From positions 1-7,903 of the forward strand of contig CAYJVP010000046.1 of NCBI GenBank assembly GCA_964373615.1: a stretch of 7,903 bases of DNA. Reading direction: 5' to 3'. The translations under genes and the position numbers were made by a program. Numbering within the stretch: position 1 is the first letter of the stretch; the number at the start of each line of letters is the position of its first letter. Positions 1 to 4,571 of this stretch are shown here, piece after piece. The notes below the pieces were generated by a model. The model did no database searches, had not been told where the DNA came from, and saw nothing but the letters and a program-made list of their open reading frames with translations. The DNA comes from CAYJVP01 sp964373615 (GTDB lineage: Bacteria; Patescibacteriota; Patescibacteriia; UBA9934; GWF2-40-263).

Positions 1-55
1 AGGACAACAGACTCTGAATCTGTTTATCTTGGTTCGAATCCAAGTCCCGGAGCCA
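1..55 (+). tRNA. tRNA-Gln (anticodon CUG), 3' part only
   Basis: This is the 3' three-quarters of a tRNA gene; the acceptor 5' strand and the first part of the D arm lie before the window. The visible parts are the D-stem 3' strand (2-5), an anticodon stem ACAGA (7-11) pairing with TCTGT (19-23), and a 7-base loop CTCTGAA (12-18) with anticodon CTG at 14-16, which reads glutamine codon CAG. A short variable region TTAT is followed by a T arm with stem CTTGG/CCAAG around TTCGAAT, the acceptor 3' strand TCCCGGA, discriminator G (52) and a genome-encoded CCA (53-55). All visible stems pair perfectly. Glutamine follows from the anticodon; the missing 5' strand prevents a check of the full acceptor stem. 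Confidence 0.9.
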
Positions 56-91
56 TGTAAAAGCATCCATCGTAAGATGGGTGCTTTTACA
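56..91. repeat. 16-bp hairpin directly after the tRNA, possible terminator
   Basis: Arms 56-71 and 76-91 pair over 16 bp with one G-U pair and enclose a GTAA tetraloop. The hairpin begins one base after the tRNA CCA. Only TTT (92-94) follows, so it lacks the U-run of a strong intrinsic terminator. It could end tRNA transcription, protect or guide processing of the 3' end, or be the core of the larger inverted duplication described at 94-112. The pairing is visible; the role is inferred. Confidence 0.6.
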
Positions 92-93
92 TT

Positions 94-112
94 TCCGGAC
101 TTGGATTCGAAC
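94..112 (-). repeat. Inverted partial copy of the tRNA 3' end
   Basis: Read on the minus strand, 112 to 97 is identical over 16 bases to tRNA positions 32-47 (T arm and start of the acceptor 3' strand). The match continues to about 94 with one base deleted. Together with the hairpin 56-91, the whole stretch 32-112 behaves as one interrupted palindrome centred near 73. No anticodon arm or D arm lies beyond 112 on the minus strand, so this is not a second tRNA gene. It is either a fold-back duplication of the tRNA end or a repeat captured beside it. Confidence 0.7.
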
Positions 113-184
113 GGATGCGGAGGCTTGACTCTATGAAAGTCCATCCGCATCCGGGACGCGGATTCCGCGTCCCGGATGCGGATG
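112..184. repeat. Palindrome cluster with a perfect 21-bp stem and a competing arm
   Basis: Positions 142-162 and 164-184 are perfect reverse complements around a single base, giving a 21-bp GC-rich inverted repeat. A third copy of the arm's outer part lies at 112-121 and is the perfect complement of 144-153. The left arm can therefore pair with either 112-121 or 164-184. Inside the first alternative, GACT/AGTC (127-140) can add a small stem. This resembles either a mobile palindromic (REP-like) unit with a partial duplicate or a pair of mutually exclusive hairpins. No coding sequence is seen here. Confidence 0.7.
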
Positions 185-335
185 TGATTAGGGGAGCCGC
201 ACAACGAGGGGGTGAGGCCCGCTCACATCGAACTTCCGACGCTTACGGTGCCATCTGACGCTCACGATAACACAGAGGGTATTGGAAGGGGTGGTTTGGA
301 AAGCTGAGGCGTTTCCGGCGTGACACACTTATTCC
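185..335. other. Non-coding spacer with weak hairpins
   Basis: Together with the palindromes before it, this makes about 280 bases without a gene between the tRNA and the 3' end of the ATP-grasp gene. I see a small hairpin GTGAG/CTCAC (212-226), a 7-bp match between 181-187 and 223-229, and an imperfect tandem GACGCTnACG (238-247, 257-266). No RNA family, promoter or terminator can be supported. Confidence 0.5.
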
Positions 336-1085
336 TCAGTGGCGTCGCCGCTGGCTGTCGCGACCGTGGCCTTGCATGCTCGCGACGATTTCATCGAGGC
401 TCACAACTCCCATGACGATGTGCTCGTCAATCCGTCTGAATCCTCCCCCTTGCAAGAGCTTGGGCGCTCCCACGGGGCGCCCGAAGAGGTACTCACCAAC
501 GGCAAATGTCACATCGTCGAATCCCAATGCTGCCCGAAACCCACATGTGCCTGAGAACCGACAGTTCATCTCGAAGATAGCGAACGTTCCATCCTCACGG
601 TACCTGCCTTGTAGGTTGCACGGCCCCCTGACTCCGAACGCCGCCGCCACGCCCTTGGCTACGGCGGATAAACTCCCCTCAAGGTCCGGCCTTCTCACGC
701 AGAAGAACGTCATCCCGTATTGGAGCGTCCGCTCAAAAACGATCGGTCCGATGACTTCCCCGGTGAGTGTCACGTAGAAGGCGAGAGTGATTTCCGGCTC
801 GCGCAGAAGCTCCTGTACCACATACGAATCGTCGAACCGCATAAGGGGTACGGGTCCCTGGTAAACGTCGCGAGAGAGACCACCCAGCCGGGGCTTAACC
901 ACATACCTATGACCAAACTGGCCCCTATGATCGGAAGGAAGGTACGTCTCCGCGATGGGGAGCCCGTGTCTTGCGAACTCGGAATAGGTAAGGTACTTGT
1001 CGTATCCGACGGCATGCGCGGTCGGGGAAGAGACCAGAAGGCGTGCCGCGAGCCATCGGCGACCCTGTGGCTCGTCTCTCCCCGC
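336..1085 (-). pseudogene. ATP-grasp (carbamoyl-phosphate-synthase-like) protein, N-terminally truncated
   Basis: The open frame runs from 1085 down to a TGA at 338-336, about 249 codons. It contains the two central pieces of an ATP-grasp fold. First comes a stretch ending DKYLTYSEFARHGLPIAETY, typical of the start of the ATP-binding N-lobe. Then comes VVKPRLGGLSRDV (the ATP-binding Lys and glycine-rich loop, around 902), and further on an E-M-N-C-R-F segment that matches the metal-binding Glu/Asn region of the fold. It ends in an R-I-D-E-H tail. Such enzymes couple ATP to ligation of a carboxylate to an amine; the substrate cannot be read. The usual pre-ATP-grasp Rossmann-like domain of about 100 residues is absent. 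Upstream lies an in-frame TGA (1088-1086) and then the end of ribE. I find no ATG in the open part; the first GTG (902) would delete half of the N-lobe. It follows ribE by about 17 bases on the same strand. It is most likely a remnant joined to ribE by deletion; initiation at a rare codon cannot be excluded. Confidence 0.65.
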
Positions 1086-1102
1086 TCAATAGCGAGGTCC
1101 CT

Positions 1103-1828
1103 CTATTCCTTTCGATCATCTGGTTTCGGTAGGAACCCACGAACCAGGTGATCTGTTGTCCCAAGCAGATCATTGAGGAGGGCCCGGGACAGGCGACCTT
1201 CCTCGATCGCCTTGGTGATCGTGCGTTCCACGGCGTCACTGACCGTATCGACGACGACTTGGATACCCTTATGAACCTCCATGTTGACTCGCTCGCCCAC
1301 AGACAGTCTGTTGAGATTGGTTCGCCGAAGCGTCTCAGGAATCAGCCACACGGAGAATCGGCTGTCTTCTTTGTGGAGGTCGCTCACCGTCAAACTGACA
1401 CCGTTGATGGCGACAAAGCCATCCAAGAACAGGTACTTCATCCAGAATGGTGGCAACGAAAACATCTGACAAACGTTTCCGCGCGTCCGCTCGATGGAGA
1501 CAACCTCAGCGGTACAATCTACATGGCCAGATACGTCGTGCCCACCGACTTCGTCCCCCGCGGAATAACTTCTTTCGATATTTACATGATCGCCAGCCGC
1601 CTTCCCCAAGAGAGTGGTCTTTCGAATTGTACTCTGCACCACATCAAACGTGACCACCGGACCATCGATGGCACTCACGGTCAGGCAGACCCCGTCAACA
1701 GCCACACTCGCACCCAGATTCAGATCGCTGAGTAGATCTTCGTCCATCCTGATTTGGATGGTCCCACAGACTCTGTCCAAGTCGGCAGCGACGATCTCTC
1801 GTTCTGAGTGTACGATTCCGGTGAACAT
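1103..1828 (-). CDS. ribE: Riboflavin synthase, alpha-type
   Basis: This enzyme dismutates two 6,7-dimethyl-8-ribityllumazine molecules into riboflavin and a pyrimidinedione, the last step of vitamin B2 synthesis in the cytosol. The protein has 241 residues and starts with the hallmark M-F-T-G-I. It has the two tandem lumazine-binding barrels: repeat 1 (about 1-97) with GVCLTV (Cys48, Thr50) and repeat 2 (about 98-195) with S-G-H-V-D (His102) and GVSLTV (about 143-148). It continues with IPETLRRTNL (163-172) and V-V-D-T-V. These match E. coli RibE closely. After the usual end near residue 200 there is an extra tail of about 40 residues with no recognised motif. The start ATG is fixed by the conserved N-terminus; only a weak purine patch precedes it. 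No FMN riboswitch is seen upstream. The next gene downstream is the broken ATP-grasp frame; no other rib gene is in view. Confidence 0.93.
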   Translation of the reverse strand: MFTGIVHSEREIVAADLDRVCGTIQIRMDEDLLSDLNLGASVAVDGVCLTVSAIDGPVVTFDVVQSTIRKTTLLGKAAGDHVNIERSYSAGDEVGGHDVSGHVDCTAEVVSIERTRGNVCQMFSLPPFWMKYLFLDGFVAINGVSLTVSDLHKEDSRFSVWLIPETLRRTNLNRLSVGERVNMEVHKGIQVVVDTVSDAVERTITKAIEEGRLSRALLNDLLGTTDHLVRGFLPKPDDRKE

Positions 1829-1867
1829 GCGCTCGGTGCGTTATTTATGAGTTTGCGTTACGGTATG

Positions 1868-1896
1868 ATTCTATCTCAAATCGGCGGCATGAGCAA
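1868..1896 (-). promoter_or_regulatory. Possible sigma70-type promoter for ribE
   Basis: On the minus strand a -10-like TAGAAT (1873-1868; 5 of 6 to consensus) lies 17 bases after TTGCTC (1896-1891; 3 of 6). This would give a leader of about 30-40 bases before the ribE ATG. It is the best match in the spacer, but the -35 is weak and chance is a fair alternative. Confidence 0.3.
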
Positions 1897-2032
1897 TGCC
1901 TCCGTCCCCGTCCGTAGCAGCGCCGCCTCCTTCTCCTTAACCACCACCCGGAGCGGGTAGCACAAGCCATAAGGCAGCGGCGATTCTCACTATCGGGACC
2001 TGATTGAGTTCACGACTTCGTAGAATTCTTCT
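1876..2032 (-). pseudogene. Possible decayed coding fragment upstream of ribE
   Basis: One minus-strand frame reads protein-like over two blocks. The first is EEFYEVVNSIRSR (about 2030-1993), followed by adjacent stops TAG TGA (1992-1987). The second is a 36-codon block ending in E-A-L-L-M-P-P-I and a TGA at 1878-1876. The second block is strongly biased to G or C in third positions, as real genes here are. There is no start codon in it, and the first block runs into the palindrome at 2033-2191. I recognise no family. It may be the 3' end of a lost gene formerly upstream of ribE, or chance in a GC-rich spacer. Confidence 0.25.
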
Positions 2033-2191
2033 GGGACCTCTGAAAAACTGATGGATTTTCGTTTCCGCCTGAGGCGGATCCGCCTATGGCGGAGAACGGG
2101 CTGTCGAGCCCCACGAAACGTAGTGAAAGCTACGTTGAGTGGGGTCGACGGGCGCCCGTGAAACGAAAAGACGCAGTTTTGCAGAGGTCCC
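2033..2191. repeat. 159-bp nested palindromic element
   Basis: Outer arms 2033-2050 and 2174-2191 pair over 18 positions with one mismatch. Moving inward, further arms pair in register: 2056-2064 with 2161-2169, 2096-2101 with 2154-2159, 2103-2107 with 2145-2149, 2109-2114 with 2139-2144, and 2118-2123 with 2130-2135. The left side alone carries two extra small hairpins, CCGCC-TGA-GGCGG (2065-2077) and TCCGCC-TAT-GGCGGA (2079-2093). The whole unit folds into one long branched stem on either strand. It encodes nothing convincing. It could be a non-autonomous mobile palindrome or a bidirectional transcription barrier between the unknown gene and ribE. Confidence 0.85.
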
Positions 2192-2380
2192 TTCTGAATA
2201 TTGGTCGAGGTTCGCGGTGACGACCACTGTCCTATATTCGTCGTCACAAGCACAGCGTAGTGTTTCGCTGAGAAAATATCGCCCGGCCCATGGGCTGTCG
2301 GCCAAAATGGACGAGATAGGCCGCAGAGGCGAGGGAACGGTCAAAGCTCTCCTGGGACCCACAGATGGCGTCATGCACGG
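2192..2380. other. Spacer after the unknown gene, nothing identified
   Basis: With 1829-2032 and the palindrome, this is part of a 552-base stretch without a supported gene. Overlapping open frames on both strands contain no recognisable domain, and I see no clear terminator for the minus-strand gene that ends at 2381. Confidence 0.4.
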
Positions 2381-3328
2381 CTACACCCTCACAGCGGTGC
2401 GAACACCGGAGCCACCATCAGCCAGATTATTGAGATCACGCTTGAGCAAGAGGACCTGCTGATCGTCCCGAATCCAAACAGCGAACGGGACACTATCCAA
2501 GACGCTCATATACGAACCCGTCAAATAGGCGATGGAGTCTGAACCACGCAAAAGGTCATCGAGAGGAGAACCCGTTTCCTCAAGGTGGCTCATGAAAAGA
2601 ACGATCCACTCCTCTGGCGTCATGCCGAATTCAGCATGGTAGGCGGAGACTGGATTGCTGGCGTGTCGACCCTGCTCTGACAGATATTCCCGCGCGGTCT
2701 TTCCAGCTTCGATGTCAGCTCGCGGGACCCTTTTTCCCACCGTTCTTCCTTTGCCGCTTCTTGGAATTCCTCGAAACCCTTTGCCGCCCTGACCCGCTTG
2801 GAGCAAAAGAACTCGCCAACCAGCGGCCGTATTTTTATTGTTCTTCTGTGAAAGAAGAATGTCCGCCTTGGTGACCCCGGCGTGGCTTGCGTCAAAGGAG
2901 ATGGGATCATAGAGAAGCGTACCGTCCACGTCGGCTTTATCATATCCATCCCACACCAAGACGGGTTGGTTTGGATCAAGGCCAAAGGACATGTGGGTCT
3001 GTTTATAGTCGATGAGGTAAGACTCGAGTGCGGTGATCATCGTGCCAAGATGCATGCCGAATGGAACGAGGAGAAGTTTTCGAAATCCTTGATCGGCCTT
3101 GGTTTCAAGGAGTTCTCTTTTTGCCTCCATTTGCTGCACGATCGTCTCGTAGGACGGCAGGACATAAAGGTTGCCGTCCACGCCCGTCAGGAAGAGGACC
3201 TGCCCTGTCTCGACCAAGCCGGTTTTTTGTAGAAGAGTTGTTTGAGCTTCATACTGACGTTTGAAATCGAAGACGCGACAAAATTCTTCAATAGGCGTGT
3301 GGCACAGAGGAGGCTTTAATGCGAACAT
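2381..3328 (-). CDS. Conserved-looking hypothetical protein, possibly Patescibacteria-type
   Basis: The gene encodes 315 residues from ATG 3328; an in-frame GTG at 3337 is an alternative. No enzyme motif, signal peptide or membrane helix is visible, so a soluble cytoplasmic protein is likely. The N-terminal region has I-E-E-F-C-R-V-F-D-F and a glutamine-rich helix. It is followed by L-Y-V-L-P-S-Y-E and GFRKLLLVPFGMHLG (about residues 80-95), then LDPNQPVLVWDGYDKADVDG (a Trp/Asp-rich strand region). A basic glycine-rich segment follows, then T-P-E-E-W and a C-terminal tail ending G-V-R-T-A-V-R-V. From memory, proteins with this order of blocks recur as uncharacterised proteins in Patescibacteria; I cannot verify that here. 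The G-V-R-x-A-V-R-V ending also resembles C-termini of some formylglycine-enzyme-like or DUF1566-like domains. It starts 23 bases after icd on the same strand, so co-transcription is likely. No Shine-Dalgarno sequence is evident. Confidence 0.75.
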   Translation of the reverse strand: MFALKPPLCHTPIEEFCRVFDFKRQYEAQTTLLQKTGLVETGQVLFLTGVDGNLYVLPSYETIVQQMEAKRELLETKADQGFRKLLLVPFGMHLGTMITALESYLIDYKQTHMSFGLDPNQPVLVWDGYDKADVDGTLLYDPISFDASHAGVTKADILLSQKNNKNTAAGWRVLLLQAGQGGKGFRGIPRSGKGRTVGKRVPRADIEAGKTAREYLSEQGRHASNPVSAYHAEFGMTPEEWIVLFMSHLEETGSPLDDLLRGSDSIAYLTGSYMSVLDSVPFAVWIRDDQQVLLLKRDLNNLADGGSGVRTAVRV

Positions 3329-3351
3329 ACAGCGCACGTTTGCTAAAACAT

Positions 3352-4533
3352 TTACAACGATGTTGCCAGTCGTGCAGCGACCGCGTCGATGAATGCTTCC
3401 GTGGTGACCGCGGTCGCGGGAAAAGAAGACATCGCGGCGAGGTCCCCGGTCATGATCCCGCTTTCGATGGTGGACACAACCGCTGCCTCAAGCTGCTTGG
3501 CAAAGGCAACAACCTCGGGCGTACCATCAAGCTCGCCGCGTTTGGCAAGCGCCCCGGTCCAGGCAAAGATGCTTGCGGTTGAGTTGGTTGACGTTGGCTC
3601 CCCGCGCAGATATTTTTGGTAATGTTTTTGCACCGTGCCGTGAGCAGCCTCATACTCAAACACGCCTGATGGACTCACCAAAACCGACGTCATAAGCCCA
3701 AGGCTCCCAAAGCCGGCCGCGAGCATATCGGACATCACATCCCCGTCATAATTCATGCACGCCCACAAAAATCCCCCTTCGTGCCGCATCACACGTGCCA
3801 CGGCGTCATCAATGAGCGTATAAAAATACTGGATGCCGGATGCCTCGAACGCGGAGCGTTGTTTTTCGACCTCTTCGGCAAAGATATCGCGAAAGCGCCC
3901 ATGATAGATTTTTGAAATCGTGTCTTTCGTCGCAAACCAAAGATCCATTTTTTCAGACACGGCGTAGGCAATACACGCCTGGGCGAAAGAGCGTATGGAC
4001 GCATCAAGATTGTGCATGCCCTGCACCACGCCAGGCGCATCAAATTGGTGGATGAGTTCCCGATGATCTGCTGCCACGAGCTCCACACGCTCAAAAGCGT
4101 TCACGCGCCATTCAACACTCTTGTACACATCGCCGTACGCATGACGACCAATGACAATCGGTCGCTTCCACGCACGCACCATAGGCGGAATGTTCTTTAC
4201 CACAATCGGCTTGCGAAAAACCGTGCCGTCAAGCAAGGCGCGAATGGTTGCGTTCGGACTTGGCCATGCTTTTTTTAGTTGATATTCTTTGACGCGATCG
4301 GCGTTCGGCGTGATCGTGGCACACTTGACCCCGACCCCGCATGCCAAAATGGCCTGCGCCGCCGCAACCGTCACCTGATCGTCTGTTTCGTCACGATGCG
4401 TCACCCCAAGGTCATAGTATTTCAATTCAATCTCAAGATACGGTAAGATGAGCTTCTTCTTAATCATCTGCCACATGACGCGTGTCATTTCATCTCCATC
4501 AAGCTCAACCATTGGTTGGTGAACGTTAATCAT
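3352..4533 (-). CDS. icd: NADP-dependent isocitrate dehydrogenase, eukaryotic-type homodimer subfamily
   Basis: The enzyme oxidatively decarboxylates isocitrate to 2-oxoglutarate and makes NADPH in the cytosol. It has 393 residues, near the usual 400-410 of this subfamily. Visible motifs are V-E-L-D-G-D-E-M-T-R (9-18), the substrate loop SPNATIR (92-98), GTVFRKPIVVKNIP (103-116) and IGRHAYGD (128-135), whose Arg130 corresponds to human IDH1 Arg132. The metal-binding NYDGDVMSD is at 261-269, and the coenzyme region EAAHGTVQKHY is at 295-305, followed by E-P-T-S-T-N-S-T-A-S. The ATG at 4533 gives the expected short lead before VELDGDEM; an internal ATG at 4512 is less likely. The same frame stays open far upstream, but that part is antisense to acnA. 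It is divergent from acnA with 12 bp between starts, and the two gene products act consecutively. In the coenzyme motif, the human R-H-Y-R is K-H-Y-Q here. Confidence 0.95.
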   Translation of the reverse strand: MINVHQPMVELDGDEMTRVMWQMIKKKLILPYLEIELKYYDLGVTHRDETDDQVTVAAAQAILACGVGVKCATITPNADRVKEYQLKKAWPSPNATIRALLDGTVFRKPIVVKNIPPMVRAWKRPIVIGRHAYGDVYKSVEWRVNAFERVELVAADHRELIHQFDAPGVVQGMHNLDASIRSFAQACIAYAVSEKMDLWFATKDTISKIYHGRFRDIFAEEVEKQRSAFEASGIQYFYTLIDDAVARVMRHEGGFLWACMNYDGDVMSDMLAAGFGSLGLMTSVLVSPSGVFEYEAAHGTVQKHYQKYLRGEPTSTNSTASIFAWTGALAKRGELDGTPEVVAFAKQLEAAVVSTIESGIMTGDLAAMSSFPATAVTTEAFIDAVAARLATSL

Positions 4534-4542
4534 ACAGGGCAC

Positions 4543-4571
4543 AGTATGCCATCTTTGGAAGATCCATTCAA
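4543..4571 (-). promoter_or_regulatory. Candidate icd promoter overlapping the acnA start codon
   Basis: On the minus strand, TTGAAT (4571-4566) is followed after 17 bases by CATACT (4548-4543) with TGG just before it, each hexamer matching consensus at 4 of 6. The -10 hexamer is the complement of the acnA ATG and its three preceding bases. Transcription would begin about 2-4 bases before the icd ATG, giving an almost leaderless mRNA. That fits the absence of a Shine-Dalgarno sequence there. Confidence 0.4.

Noticed and set aside
94..184. A second tRNA gene on the minus strand
   Set aside because: Only the T arm and part of the acceptor strand are present; no anticodon arm or D arm follows on the minus strand.
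56..184. CRISPR array
   Set aside because: The repeats are inverted rather than direct, and no regular spacers or cas genes are present.
336..902. A complete 188-residue ATP-grasp protein starting at GTG 902
   Set aside because: Convincing ATP-grasp residues continue upstream of 902 in the same frame, so 902 is internal and the short form would lack part of the ATP-binding lobe.
1148..1735. Plus-strand 195-codon frame opposite ribE
   Set aside because: It is a shadow of ribE; the minus-strand product has all riboflavin synthase motifs and this one has none.
1829..2032. FMN riboswitch in front of ribE
   Set aside because: I looked for the conserved RFN blocks on the minus strand and found none; the spacer is short and interrupted by the palindrome.
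2139..2462. Plus-strand open frame of 107 codons crossing the palindrome and the 3' end of the unknown gene
   Set aside because: It starts inside the nested palindrome and overlaps the antisense of a better-supported gene. No domain is recognisable.
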